DNA from: Chitinimonas sp. BJB300
Lineage (GTDB): Bacteria; Pseudomonadota; Gammaproteobacteria; Burkholderiales; Chitinimonadaceae
DNA: 48,282 nucleotides
Direction of reading: 5' to 3'
Assembly (NCBI RefSeq): GCF_002735695.1
Contig: NZ_PDZH01000018.1
Coordinates: forward strand, 1 to 48,282
The translations under genes were made by a program, and so were the position numbers. Shown piece by piece: positions 1 to 8,072 of this stretch (the stretch's first letter is position 1; each line of letters begins with the position of its first letter). The notes beneath the pieces were generated by a model. The model was not told the origin of the DNA. It searched no databases and worked only from the letters and a program-made list of their open reading frames with translations.

Positions 1-91
1 CACCTACCATCGCCGACAAGCCCGTTGCTGTCGCCGCACCAAACGTGCTCAGCAAATAGTCGGTGTACAAATCGAGTTCTTTGTTCTTCAT
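1..91 (-). CDS. Transposase, N-terminal fragment (IS701/IS4-like), runs off the window
   Basis: Only the first 30 codons are inside the window; the gene continues past base 1. The reading starts MKNKELDLYTDYLLSTFG and continues with an ATATGLSAMVG stretch. From memory this resembles the start of the IS701-like DDE transposases, which begin with a similar DLYTDYL...TATGLS segment before a DQVTRFL motif. The ATG is at 91-89. The expected family length is about 330 residues, so whether the gene is intact cannot be judged. Its presence marks the left edge of the window as a mobile element. The insertion sequence end should lie a little to the right of base 91, but I could not pick out a terminal repeat with certainty. 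Confidence 0.6.
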   Translation of the reverse strand, partial: MKNKELDLYTDYLLSTFGAATATGLSAMVG

Positions 92-256
92 GGCGACAGG
101 TTATCGTATGCACTGCGTAACATCAGTGACTAACAGATAAGCGAGGGCGGCGATTGTACCCCGTTGCCAAGGCTAATTTGGCTAACCAGCGCATCGAGCC
201 TGATACATAACGACGACTTGACGGGAGATGCTTCACGCGCGTTGGCCTGTGTACTC
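92..256. other. Non-coding flank of the transposase gene
   Basis: No gene is seen. It should contain the right end of the insertion sequence whose transposase starts at 91. A short inverted pair, CACTG (111-115) and CAGTG (124-128), is the only symmetry noticed. No clear terminal inverted repeat or target duplication could be assigned because the other end of the element lies outside the window. Confidence 0.4.
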
Positions 257-457
257 TAAGAACCTGTTTACGTTCTTACTGCACAACTGTGATCAGGGCT
301 CATGTGCTGCCCGATAGCCCCCGCAAGGGTGACGCCGAAATGCTACGGTGTTTCGCACCAAGAAGTTCGCAGCCTCATGTACCTATGTACATTCCGTTTT
401 TGCGCTGCGCTTTATCCTGCTTACGGCTGCTCGTGACAGATCGTAAACAGGTTCTAA
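257..457. repeat. Foldback repeat, family B copy 1 (B1)
   Basis: The element proper is 260-454. Its ends are inverted copies: GAACCTGTTTACG at the left and CGTAAACAGGTTC at the right. It is flanked by TAA on both sides (257-259 and 455-457), as expected for a 3-bp target duplication. The inside is shared with the copy at 29055-29339, for example TGTGATCAGGGCTCATGTGC on the left and CTGCTCGTG on the right, but B1 carries roughly 60 extra bases in the middle. It has no coding capacity. The outermost bases match those of the family A repeats elsewhere in the window. Confidence 0.85.
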
Positions 458-577
458 GGCGTTACTTGGCAGCTAGGGCATCGTCCCGGCTTGCTTTGGC
501 TTCTTGTGCAGGACACAAACATATGTCGAAGCTAATTGAATTTGGCAACTCGGCAGCATCGGTTATCTCGGCGGTGC

Positions 578-2077
578 CTAGCTGGCCGGCGGATCGTTTG
601 ATTTTTCCAGTACTTGAAAGGTGACGAAGACATATTTTGGCAGCCGTTCTTGCGCAGGCCCGAGCTTCACGCGGAATTTTTGCTGCCCGGCGCTGAGCGT
701 GTATTCGTTATGCCGGTGATAGAGATCACTATCGAGCAGCAGCATGCGGCTATTGTGGGGGGACTCGGGGCAATACAATGCCCACGCAGGGTTTGGCTGG
801 CCATTGGCTTGCAATATCACCAATTGGGCTTGTGGCGCGATTTTTTCTGCGCCTACCTGTATTTGACCATCACGATGCTTGACCATGCGGCGGACGAAAG
901 TCAGTCCGATGTGCCCATCCTGGCGTAGTAGTAGTACTTCCCCGATTTCCAGATGGTCGTCAAAACCTGGTCGGTAGTGCAGGCCTATCCCGTTGCTGCT
1001 TTCGTCGCCTAGCGTCCAGGTTTCCCACTCCGCTTCTGTTGCGTTGGATTGCAATGCGTGGGCGATTTGCTTTAATCCCAATGCCACGCTGGCAGGTGCT
1101 TCCCGAGTACGGCGCTCGCTACGTCTGCTGCGTGTCTGCCCGGCACGTGAATAGACTACGGCAAGGTCGGCCAATAATTTTTCGCGTAGTGCCAGATCGA
1201 TGGGATTCAGCGCGGCACTGTCGAGTGGATGAGGGCTCAGTGAATGAAAATGTGTAGCCAGCGCCTCGGTATCAAAATAACGGTAACGCTCGCCCACCAT
1301 ATTCCGACGTAGTTTTACTGGGGGTAGGGTGTCATCAAGATTAACGGCATAGTTCTGTTCACGTATGCGGATTATTTTTTCTGGGCGGACCAGATTCACG
1401 CAACGGGGCAGGATTTGATTGAGAAAAGCCAGGTCTTCCGTTCTGCGTCGTTCTGGTTCCGCCAGTTTGAATAAGACGATCAGTAGGTAATAGTTGACGA
1501 TAGGGCACGGTGCTTCCTCGGGGTAACGCGCAATTTCCTTGTGCGAAAAATCGGAAGAGTCCGCAATTAAAAATAGATGGTTCAGGTTGCGCCAGATACG
1601 CAACTCGGGCTCGTAATGGCGTAGATAAGCCCAGCGCGCTTGTTCGGCGTAGTAGGCAATGGCACGTAGGGTGATTAATTCCGATTCACTGGCAAAGCGT
1701 GCCGCAGGTTGTTGGGCATGCTGCTTCAAGCAAAGTTTGTACGCCGAGGCAAGTTCCTGCCAGCAGGCAATCAGGCTGGGTAGCACCTGGCGTGGCGGAA
1801 TACCCTCGATGGTTGCCTTGCCTTGATACACGCCGATCAACAAGGCCATCAGGGGGCGTGCCTTGTCATCGAGCGATTGGACTGAGCGAAAGCGTTCTTT
1901 CAGGCCAACCTTGGCGTTACGGTTCAATTCGGCCACTGCTTTGACGATTTCAGTCAGCGCCAGCAGGGTTTGGTCGCGTGGCAACTCAGCCATCAGCTTG
2001 GTCGCTGAAGGCCCTGCATCTTCATCATCGTGCGCACGACGCCGCAGTGCGTCAATCAAACCTTTGATATCGAACAT
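578..2077 (-). CDS. Conserved hypothetical protein, possible PilZ-like C-terminal domain
   Basis: A 499-residue soluble protein with no signal peptide or membrane segment. About the first 280 residues look alpha-helical and rich in Leu, Ala and Arg, and match no domain I can name. Around residues 360-420 the sequence reads as beta strands, with DESSNGIGLHY, then GEVLLL, then IGLTFVRR. This resembles the second half of a PilZ barrel (D-x-S-x-x-G followed by strands). I do not see a convincing RxxxR arginine pair ahead of it, so c-di-GMP binding is only a guess. The gene is transcribed away from the ABC-F gene. Its ATG is at 2077 and the next gene's leader begins about 55 bases away. It is confidently a real gene because of its length and normal codon use; its function is unknown. 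Confidence 0.7.
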   Translation of the reverse strand: MFDIKGLIDALRRRAHDDEDAGPSATKLMAELPRDQTLLALTEIVKAVAELNRNAKVGLKERFRSVQSLDDKARPLMALLIGVYQGKATIEGIPPRQVLPSLIACWQELASAYKLCLKQHAQQPAARFASESELITLRAIAYYAEQARWAYLRHYEPELRIWRNLNHLFLIADSSDFSHKEIARYPEEAPCPIVNYYLLIVLFKLAEPERRRTEDLAFLNQILPRCVNLVRPEKIIRIREQNYAVNLDDTLPPVKLRRNMVGERYRYFDTEALATHFHSLSPHPLDSAALNPIDLALREKLLADLAVVYSRAGQTRSRRSERRTREAPASVALGLKQIAHALQSNATEAEWETWTLGDESSNGIGLHYRPGFDDHLEIGEVLLLRQDGHIGLTFVRRMVKHRDGQIQVGAEKIAPQAQLVILQANGQPNPAWALYCPESPHNSRMLLLDSDLYHRHNEYTLSAGQQKFRVKLGPAQERLPKYVFVTFQVLEKSNDPPAS

Positions 2078-2129
2078 GTTTTTAATTGTGCCTTGCGGGA
2101 AAGGCCATCCAGGTCGGAACTAACGGGTA

Positions 2130-2138
2130 TGGTAAAAT
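2130..2138 (+). promoter_or_regulatory. Extended -10 promoter candidate for the ABC-F gene
   Basis: TGGTAAAAT fits an extended -10 (TGn followed by a TATAAT-like hexamer). No good -35 lies at the right distance, which is tolerated by extended -10 promoters. A start near 2145 would put the hairpin at 2156-2170 at the very beginning of the message. Inferred from sequence only. Confidence 0.4.
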
Positions 2139-2155
2139 TACTTAATATTCTCGCA

Positions 2156-2181
2156 CCGCGCTATGCGCGGGTTTTTATTTT
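2156..2181 (+). terminator. Intrinsic terminator-like hairpin in the 5' leader of the ABC-F gene (attenuator candidate)
   Basis: CCGCGC (2156-2161), loop TAT, GCGCGG (2165-2170), then GTTTTTATTTT. This is a GC stem followed by a T tract in the plus orientation. The gene to the left is on the minus strand and points away, so there is no upstream plus-strand transcript for it to end. It therefore most likely acts on the ABC-F transcript itself. Confidence 0.6.
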
Positions 2182-2225
2182 GATGTCATGCGTGCTTTAT
2201 GCCACGCCAGCCTGGAGTTTTCGCG

Positions 2226-3830
2226 GTGATCAACACCTTCAATATCACCATGCAATTCGGCGCCAAGCCACTGTTTGAAAAAGTCTCAGTCAAGTTCGGC
2301 GGCGGCAATCGTTATGGTTTGATTGGCGCCAATGGTTCGGGTAAATCGACATTCATGAAAATTCTAGGTGGCGACCTTGAACCCACAAATGGCAATGTTA
2401 GTCTCGATCCGGGCGTACGCCTGGGTAAGTTGCGCCAGGATCAGTTTGGCTACGAAGACCAGCGTGTGCTGGATGTGGTGTTACAAGGTCATGCCGAACT
2501 ATGGTCCACCATGCATGAGAAGGATGCCATCTACGCTAACCCTGAGGCAACAGAAGACGACTACATGCGTGCTGCCGACATGGAAGTGAAGTTCGGCGAA
2601 ATGGGCGGATACGACGCTGAAGCCCGCGCAGGCGCGCTGTTGATGGGTGCCGGTGTGCCAATCGAACAGCACAATGGTTTGATGAGCGAAGTGGCTCCCG
2701 GCTGGAAGTTACGTGTATTGCTGGCGCAGGCACTGTTTTCCGATCCGGATGTGCTGTTGCTGGATGAACCGACCAACAACCTGGATATCAACACTATCCG
2801 CTGGTTGGAAGATACATTGAATGAACGTAATTCCACGATGGTCATCATTTCCCATGACCGTCACTTCCTGAACCAGGTTTGTACCCATATGGCCGATCTG
2901 GATTACAGCACGATTCAGATTTACCCGGGTAATTACGACGACTACATGGAAGCCAGCACCCAGGCGCGGGAACGTCAATTGGGGGCCAATGCAAAAGCCA
3001 AGGAACGCATTGCGGAATTGCAGGTGTTCGCGGCGCGTTTTTCAGCCAACAAATCCAAGGCCCGGCAAGCTACCAGTCGTTTGAAGCTAGCTGACAAGCT
3101 CAAGGAAGGTATGGTCGAGGTGAAGCCTTCATCACGGCAGAATCCTTATATACGCTTCGAGTTCGATGACAAGATCAAGCTGCACCGCCAGGCTTTCGAA
3201 GCGACAGGGCTATCCAAGTCCTTCGACAAGCCGCTGCTCCAGAATTTGAGTCTTATCTTTGAAGCTGGCCAAAAACTGGCGGTGATTGGTGGTAATGGTG
3301 TAGGTAAGTCCACCTTGATGAAAATGCTGGTTGGTGTCCTCAAGGCCGATGCCGGTAATGTTAAATGGGCAGAGAAGGCTGAGCTGGGCTATTTCGCCCA
3401 GGACCATGAAGAAGACTTTGATACAGACGACAATCTGTTCGACTGGCTCAAGCAATGGAGCAAGCCCGGTGACGACGATCAGGTGATTCGCGGTGTGCTA
3501 GGCAAGTTGTTGTTCAGCGGTGATGACGTGAAGAAGTCGGTGCGTGTACTGTCTGGTGGTGAAAAGGGACGCATGCTGTATGGCAAGTTGATTCTGGAAC
3601 AGCCCAATGTGCTGGTCATGGATGAGCCGACCAACCATATGGATATGGAGTCAATCGAGTCATTGAACCTTGCTTTGGACCTGTATAAAGGCACATTGAT
3701 ATTTGTGTCGCATGATCGCCTCTTTGTCTCTTCTTTGGCAACTCAAGTACTTGAACTAAAAGGCGATGGTGGCTATGTTCATTACATGGGTGGTTACGAG
3801 GACTATCTTAACAGTCAGGGAATTGCGTAA
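2226..3830 (+). CDS. ybiT: ABC-F family ATPase, YbiT-like
   Basis: A duplicated ATP-binding cassette protein of the ABC-F class, which has no membrane domain and acts on ribosomes in the members studied. Cassette 1 has Walker [10 protein letters not shown] near residue 37 and [11 protein letters not shown] with the HD switch in IISHDRHF. Cassette 2 has GGNGVGKST, signature LSGGEKGR and [10 protein letters not shown]. The linker carries the family's charged helical stretch ([20 protein letters not shown]). It matches E. coli YbiT along its whole length (about 530 residues). I chose GTG at 2226 because GGAG lies 8 bases upstream and the product then begins [12 protein letters not shown] like the family; an ATG at 2199 would add nine residues with no such support. 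The leader holds a terminator-like hairpin, a common way of controlling ABC-F genes. Confidence 0.93.
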   Translation: MINTFNITMQFGAKPLFEKVSVKFGGGNRYGLIGANGSGKSTFMKILGGDLEPTNGNVSLDPGVRLGKLRQDQFGYEDQRVLDVVLQGHAELWSTMHEKDAIYANPEATEDDYMRAADMEVKFGEMGGYDAEARAGALLMGAGVPIEQHNGLMSEVAPGWKLRVLLAQALFSDPDVLLLDEPTNNLDINTIRWLEDTLNERNSTMVIISHDRHFLNQVCTHMADLDYSTIQIYPGNYDDYMEASTQARERQLGANAKAKERIAELQVFAARFSANKSKARQATSRLKLADKLKEGMVEVKPSSRQNPYIRFEFDDKIKLHRQAFEATGLSKSFDKPLLQNLSLIFEAGQKLAVIGGNGVGKSTLMKMLVGVLKADAGNVKWAEKAELGYFAQDHEEDFDTDDNLFDWLKQWSKPGDDDQVIRGVLGKLLFSGDDVKKSVRVLSGGEKGRMLYGKLILEQPNVLVMDEPTNHMDMESIESLNLALDLYKGTLIFVSHDRLFVSSLATQVLELKGDGGYVHYMGGYEDYLNSQGIA

Positions 3831-3849
3831 TTGCTCTAGGCTGAACTGT

Positions 3850-3878
3850 TGTAATAACGCATCGTGTTCGTTATTACA
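3850..3878. terminator. Hairpin downstream of the ABC-F gene
   Basis: TGTAATAACG (3850-3859) pairs perfectly with CGTTATTACA (3869-3878) around a 9-base loop. It begins 19 bases after the ABC-F stop codon. There is no T tract directly behind it, so it may end or stabilise the transcript only weakly. Confidence 0.45.
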
Positions 3879-3900
3879 TGGTTAAAGTTCACGTTTTGAG

Positions 3901-3929
3901 TTGCTGCTCTAAGTTGGGCGTACTATAGT
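3901..3929 (+). promoter_or_regulatory. Sigma70-type promoter candidate for the FabG-like gene
   Basis: TTGCTG (3901-3906), a 17-base spacer and TATAGT (3924-3929). It would start a transcript near 3936 and leave a leader of about 215 bases before the start codon at 4151. Confidence 0.5.
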
Positions 3930-3935
3930 TATGCA

Positions 3936-4150
3936 CATCTTCAGTAGCCCAATAAAAATATTCGGGCGATCAAGCCGGCAGATTCAAACCGCCGTCTCCC
4001 GAGCCGCCGCAATGGCCGCTCAAGCGAATATATACAAAGAAGAAGCATGGAGCAGACAGAACGCAGTGTCCCGAAAGGGCGCTGCGTTCCCCCTTGTGTA
4101 CTCGTATGTGTATCGCTGCAATAACGCAGCAAGCTTAGGGAGAAGGATCT
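3936..4150 (+). promoter_or_regulatory. Long structured 5' leader of the FabG-like gene
   Basis: No convincing gene lies here, although a frame is open from 3931. Two hairpins are clear. The first (4059-4089) has a 13-pair stem, with one bulge and one G-T pair, capped by GAAA at 4073-4076, a GNRA tetraloop. The second (4115-4130) is GCTGC-aataac-GCAGC and ends about 20 bases before the start codon, just ahead of the ribosome binding site AGGGAGAAGG. The GNRA cap and compact stem suggest a functional RNA rather than chance, but I do not recognise a known riboswitch. Confidence 0.4.
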
Positions 4151-4891
4151 ATGCGTTTAGCGGACAAGGTTACGGTAATCACCGGTGCGGCTAGTGGTAT
4201 AGGCCAAGCCACTGCCTTACGCTTCGGCAAGGAAGGGGCGCGCGTAGTCGTATGCGACATCAACCAGGCCGGTATTGATAGCGTAGTCAGTGAGATTGTC
4301 GGCAATGGGGGGCAGGCGGTTGGTTACGTCGTCAATGTAACGGACAAAGCGCAGATCGCCTCAATGGTTGCCGGCGTAAAGGGACAATGGGGGCGTATTG
4401 ATGTGCTGGTGAACAATGCCGGTATCGTCGCAGATGCCCAATTGAGCAAGATGACCGAAGAACAGTTCGACCGCGTAATCGATATCAACTTGAAAGGTGT
4501 GTACAACTGCACCAAGGGTGTACTCGACACCATGATTGAACAGGCGAGTGGCGTTATCCTCAACGCTTCCAGCGTAGTCGGCCTATATGGGAATTTTGGG
4601 CAGACCAACTATGCCGCCGCCAAATTTGGCGTGATTGGATTCACCAAGACATGGGCCAAGGAACTTGGTAAGCGCGGTATTCGTTCCAATGCGGTTTGCC
4701 CGGGGTTTGTAGCCACGCCAATTCTGAAGGACATGCCGGAGAAGGTCATCCAGGCAATGGAAGAAAAAGTGCCGATGCGCCGATTGGCACGGCCGGATGA
4801 GATTGCCAGTGTGTATCTCTTCTTGGCCAGTGACGATGCCAGCTATATCAATGGCGCCGTTATATCGGTCGATGGTGGTTTGGTGATTTGA
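4151..4891 (+). CDS. FabG-type short-chain dehydrogenase/reductase (3-oxoacyl-ACP or acetoacetyl-CoA reductase)
   Basis: A 246-residue classical SDR. The cofactor-binding motif TGAASGIG is at residues 12-19 and NNAG near 90. The catalytic Ser is in NASSVVG near 140, with Tyr and Lys in NYAAAKFG near 153-157. The C-terminal DGG is typical of FabG-like enzymes, and NADPH is the likely cofactor. The family reduces 3-oxoacyl thioesters; whether the substrate is an ACP or CoA ester cannot be read from the sequence. No other fatty-acid synthesis genes are next to it, so this is probably not the primary fabG of the acpP cluster. A strong ribosome binding site (AGGGAGAAGG) precedes the ATG. The gene stands alone between a long structured leader and a strong two-way terminator. 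Confidence 0.88.
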   Translation: MRLADKVTVITGAASGIGQATALRFGKEGARVVVCDINQAGIDSVVSEIVGNGGQAVGYVVNVTDKAQIASMVAGVKGQWGRIDVLVNNAGIVADAQLSKMTEEQFDRVIDINLKGVYNCTKGVLDTMIEQASGVILNASSVVGLYGNFGQTNYAAAKFGVIGFTKTWAKELGKRGIRSNAVCPGFVATPILKDMPEKVIQAMEEKVPMRRLARPDEIASVYLFLASDDASYINGAVISVDGGLVI

Positions 4892-4913
4892 TATTTGATT
4901 TATCATCGGGGCA

Positions 4914-4953
4914 TCAAAAAAATAACCCGTTCTTAGAGACGGGTTATTTTTTC
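4914..4953. terminator. Bidirectional intrinsic terminator
   Basis: AATAACCCGT and ACGGGTTATT pair around TCTTAGAG, with an A run before and a T run after. It can end both the FabG-like gene (plus) and the L,D-transpeptidase gene (minus), which converge here. Confidence 0.88.
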
Positions 4954-4974
4954 AATTAGCTAATTTGGTTTGTA

Positions 4975-6234
4975 TCAACCGAGTGACCCTTCATATACGA
5001 TGCGCCAGTTTTGTGCTTCACGTTTGAAGTAAAGACGTTTCTTACTGCGCATATTCAAATTGCTGCTTTGGTAGTCCTGCTCAAAGTTGGCCATCAAAAG
5101 GCCGTCCCCATCGTTGGTGGGGTAGCTGAACAGACTTAATCCCTCCAGGCGGATCTTGGCCCATTCCTTGTCGGCGTTAACGCTGGCTTTCTGCTGTTTC
5201 CAGCTTGCCAGATTCGTCTTGCCAGTGCGGAAATCGCTGGCATAGTGGCCCAGGTAGTTGGAGGTGTTGAGGCTTTCCCAGTCGCTTCGCCAAGCTTCCA
5301 ATTCCGCTTGGGCGGCGGTTCTGCGGATTTGCCAGTCACTCTCTGCCAACCACTCGATTGATGGGGTGATGACGACAGGGGTGCCGGGGAGCAGATATCC
5401 GCCCAATGCGACCATATCCGGGTTGGATAACGCAACGCACCCATTCGAAGCCTTGGGCGCGCGGCTATAGGTATCGTACGGCACGCCATGCAGCCAAATG
5501 CCGCTACCCGTACGCCCCTGTTGGCGATCCCAATCATTCGGATAGCTTAAGGGCCAGGCACCAACACCATAGAGTTCGGCGCGCTTGCCATAGGTTTGGT
5601 TCAATTGTTCGCGCGGCATATGGCCGGTGACGAAATACACGCCCAATGGTGTGCGCTGGTCGCCTTCGCGATTCTTATCGAAACCGAGCTTGCCGATGGT
5701 CATGTAGAAGTCGAGCACATATCGCGGCACGCCATTGTCGTTGCGATATAAATAGAGTCGCGATTTACCGGCATCGATAACGACTGCATAACGCTGCGCT
5801 TCATTGAGCTGAAGCAGGTTGGCCGGTATGGCATTGGCGGGCGGTGGCGCGCTATAGCGCTGTATCCGAACTGTGGCTTCTGCGCGCAGGTCGGCGAGTT
5901 TTTCATCGCCTTGTGGGCCACTGCCTATGCCCGCGAGTGGCTGGGCGCGTGCCAGGAGCAAATCACCCTTGAGTAAATGTGCCAGCCGGTAATTGGGGCG
6001 CTCGGTAAGCAGCGCGTCAATCAGACGGTCGGCATCGGCCAACCTATCTTCACGAATAGCGGTGACTGCGGCTACCACTACCTCTTCGGGGTGGGCCTGT
6101 GCGGACAATAATGTGTCGGGTAGGCGGGTTTGAGGAAGCGCTTTATCTTGCGGCCACTGCATGGAGTTGACCGCCGGGGCGAGGTAGAGGCCGGCTGTGA
6201 GGCAAACGGCGATTTTCAACCAAGAGCGCGACAT
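4975..6234 (-). CDS. Csd6/Pgp2-like L,D-transpeptidase-fold protein with NTF2-like C-terminal domain
   Basis: A 419-residue exported protein. An N-terminal signal segment (about residues 1-24) is followed by a short helical repeat-like region. The YkuD catalytic domain covers about residues 150-290, with the His in WLHGVPYDTYSR and the Cys in SNGCVALSNPD. The Arg usually found two residues after the catalytic Cys is Ala here. The last ~115 residues (from about LEAWRSDWESL) form an NTF2-like domain. This order matches H. pylori Csd6 and Campylobacter Pgp2, which trim peptidoglycan tetrapeptides to tripeptides and set cell shape. L,D-carboxypeptidase activity is therefore as likely as cross-linking. 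It is the second gene of a two-gene operon, 6 bases after the TPR gene, whose product ends in the same kind of domain. Confidence 0.85.
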   Translation of the reverse strand: MSRSWLKIAVCLTAGLYLAPAVNSMQWPQDKALPQTRLPDTLLSAQAHPEEVVVAAVTAIREDRLADADRLIDALLTERPNYRLAHLLKGDLLLARAQPLAGIGSGPQGDEKLADLRAEATVRIQRYSAPPPANAIPANLLQLNEAQRYAVVIDAGKSRLYLYRNDNGVPRYVLDFYMTIGKLGFDKNREGDQRTPLGVYFVTGHMPREQLNQTYGKRAELYGVGAWPLSYPNDWDRQQGRTGSGIWLHGVPYDTYSRAPKASNGCVALSNPDMVALGGYLLPGTPVVITPSIEWLAESDWQIRRTAAQAELEAWRSDWESLNTSNYLGHYASDFRTGKTNLASWKQQKASVNADKEWAKIRLEGLSLFSYPTNDGDGLLMANFEQDYQSSNLNMRSKKRLYFKREAQNWRIVYEGSLG

Positions 6235-6240
6235 AATTGC

Positions 6241-7401
6241 TTATCCTACCCGCTCTTCGACAATGAGCCAACGACTACCATTTCTCTCCAAAATCAAGGT
6301 TTTGCCGGTGGATGAGTCGAGTCTGTCTGAAGTGTAGCGTTGAACAAACCGAACCGTTGCCCGATCGTCATCCAGTTTGATGCGCAGCTTATCCAGCTTC
6401 ACCGTGATCTTCTTTGCGGCATTGATGCGTTCACGTCTTTGTTGTTCCCAATCCGAACGGCTTTGTCCTGCGGGCTTGAAGCTCTTGGTATAGCTGGCTA
6501 AGTAAACACTCACGCGTTTACTTGCCCAAGCATCAGCCCAGGCGAGAACACTCTTATGCACCTGTTGTTCAGTATCCGATGAGTCCTTGGCTTTGTCCGC
6601 TGGTTTTTCCACAACCGGTGGTTTGTCAGCAGGCTTGGGTGGGGTTTTCTCCACTGCTTTGACTGGTGGGACTGGGCTGGCGGCCGGCACTGGCTTGGCG
6701 GGTACTGTTGTAGATACAACAGCAACTGGTTTGCTAGGCGGCGGGGTAACGGCGGCTGGCAGGCTGGTTTGGGGCTTATCGGCGCTTTTTACCGGCGGTA
6801 AAGAAGGTGTAGGGGTTGCGTGAGCTGCGTGATTTGAAACCTGCACGACGGGTGCAGTTGCGTTACGGCTTAATAAATCCTGTACCAACACCAACTTGGC
6901 GGAACCGCCGGCCGGTGTGGGTTGGCGTGCAGGGGTGCTTTGGCTACGCTCGACGACATCCCGCTGTAAGGCCTTTTCATAGGCTTGGGCAGCCAATTTG
7001 GCATACACATCTGTTAGGTTTGTATGCGCCGCTGCGTAGGTGGGATTGGTCTGCAACGCTATCTGCAACGTGGTACGGGCCTTATCCAGCTGGCCTTGCT
7101 GGGCATACAGCGCGGCAAGGTTGTTATAAGGTTCTGGCAATGTTGGGTAGTCGCGTGTGAGCCCTGTATAGATTTCGATCGCTTCGTTTACACGCCCCAG
7201 GCTTGCCAGTGCGTTGCCCTTCAGTAGCCGTAAACGCGCATCACGAGGTTTTTTCACCAGTCCTTGGTCGGCAAGTTTCAAGGCATCGGCCGTTTGGCCA
7301 CGCGCCAGCTCGGCCGCAACTTTATCGTCCTCTTCGTCGGCAAAGGCGGGCGCCAGCAGGGTGGCGGCAAGAATCAGGCATAACAGTTGAGAGGGGAGCA
7401 T
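6241..7401 (-). CDS. Exported TPR protein with Pro-rich linker and NTF2-like C-terminal domain
   Basis: A 386-residue protein. A signal peptide (MLPSQLLCLILAATLLAPAFA) is followed by TPR repeats (about 30-155), recognisable from YPTLPEPYNNLAALYAQQG and the next unit. A linker rich in Pro, Ala, Lys and Val runs from about 165 to 275. The C-terminal domain (about 280-386, from VHKSVLAWADAWASK) has the same pattern as the C-terminal domain of the downstream L,D-transpeptidase-like protein: LxxWxxxWxS, a YxxxF segment, SxWEQQRRERI, and a final WxIVxE strand. It is first in the operon. The likely role is a periplasmic partner or scaffold for the enzyme, held in the wall by the Pro/Lys-rich tether. 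That role is inference; the shared domain is seen. Confidence 0.8.
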   Translation of the reverse strand: MLPSQLLCLILAATLLAPAFADEEDDKVAAELARGQTADALKLADQGLVKKPRDARLRLLKGNALASLGRVNEAIEIYTGLTRDYPTLPEPYNNLAALYAQQGQLDKARTTLQIALQTNPTYAAAHTNLTDVYAKLAAQAYEKALQRDVVERSQSTPARQPTPAGGSAKLVLVQDLLSRNATAPVVQVSNHAAHATPTPSLPPVKSADKPQTSLPAAVTPPPSKPVAVVSTTVPAKPVPAASPVPPVKAVEKTPPKPADKPPVVEKPADKAKDSSDTEQQVHKSVLAWADAWASKRVSVYLASYTKSFKPAGQSRSDWEQQRRERINAAKKITVKLDKLRIKLDDDRATVRFVQRYTSDRLDSSTGKTLILERNGSRWLIVEERVG

Positions 7402-7464
7402 TGGCTAGACGATCGTCGCGCAGGCATACAAACTCTCGATTTTATCAGACTCCCCACGCTCGCC

Positions 7465-7818
7465 ATGCCAGCTTATTTCCCTCCCGGCCTACAAGCTGTC
7501 TTGCTGTTGGTCTGCGCCAACATTTTCATGACCTTCGCGTGGTATGCCCATCTGAAGGATATTGCCACAAAGCCGTGGTATATCGCCGCGATTGCAAGCT
7601 GGGGGATAGCACTGTTTGAGTACCTGTTGCAGGTGCCGGCCAACCGGATCGGCTTCGGTGTCTATTCGTTGGCGCAACTGAAGATCATTCAGGAAGTTAT
7701 TACCCTGAGTTTGTTTGTGCCTTTTGCCGTCTTTTATATGGATCAACCATTCAAATGGGATTTCGTCTGGGCGGGCATGTGTTTGCTGGGCGCGGTCTAC
7801 TTCATGTTCCGCGGCTGA
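7465..7818 (+). CDS. DMT-superfamily small membrane protein, DUF486
   Basis: A 117-residue integral membrane protein with about four transmembrane helices. The helices are AVLLLVCANIFMTFAWYAHL, then WYIAAIASWGIALFEYLLQV, then the stretch through VITLSLFVPFAVFY, then FVWAGMCLLGAVYFMF. The PANRIG motif and length are those of the DUF486 family, which is related to small multidrug-type transporters; its substrate is unknown. The ATG at 7465 gives the family's usual N-terminus. An upstream ATG at 7387 in the same frame overlaps the start of the divergent TPR gene and is less likely. No strong ribosome binding site is visible. A family A repeat begins 17 bases after the stop. Confidence 0.82.
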   Translation: MPAYFPPGLQAVLLLVCANIFMTFAWYAHLKDIATKPWYIAAIASWGIALFEYLLQVPANRIGFGVYSLAQLKIIQEVITLSLFVPFAVFYMDQPFKWDFVWAGMCLLGAVYFMFRG

Positions 7819-7832
7819 TTATCGGCATCGGC

Positions 7833-7979
7833 TTAGAACCTGTCTAAAGTCTTGCGAGCTAAGGCAAGATAAGGCGGGACCAGCCGAGGAGGTGGAATTT
7901 ATACAGGGTAAATGAGCATTCCGAGGGTGTTTTCAACGCCATATTGCCGACGCGCAGCAGACTTTATGACAAGTTCTTA
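7833..7979. repeat. Foldback repeat, family A copy 1 (A1)
   Basis: The element is 7836-7976 (141 bp), flanked by TTA on both sides. It is inverted relative to A2, A3 and A4. The left end is intact, while the right end carries a small insertion and a substitution. It lies between the DUF486 gene and the questin-oxidase-like gene. Confidence 0.88.
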
Positions 7980-8072
7980 CGCCATTGGTAATGTAATCGC
8001 CTGGTATTCATTCAGTCTTGGCGCCCGACATCTATAATTTTGCTGAGCATTTATCGTCTATCTGGAGGTTCT

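Noticed and set aside
458-577. Possible small protein or gene remnant between repeat B1 and the 499-residue gene
   Set aside because: A frame of about 50 codons is open on the minus strand beyond the stop, but there is no start signal or recognisable sequence.
3931-4194. Open frame of 87 codons in the leader of the FabG-like gene
   Set aside because: It runs into the start of the FabG-like gene, has no ribosome binding site or recognisable sequence, and the region shows RNA-type hairpins instead.
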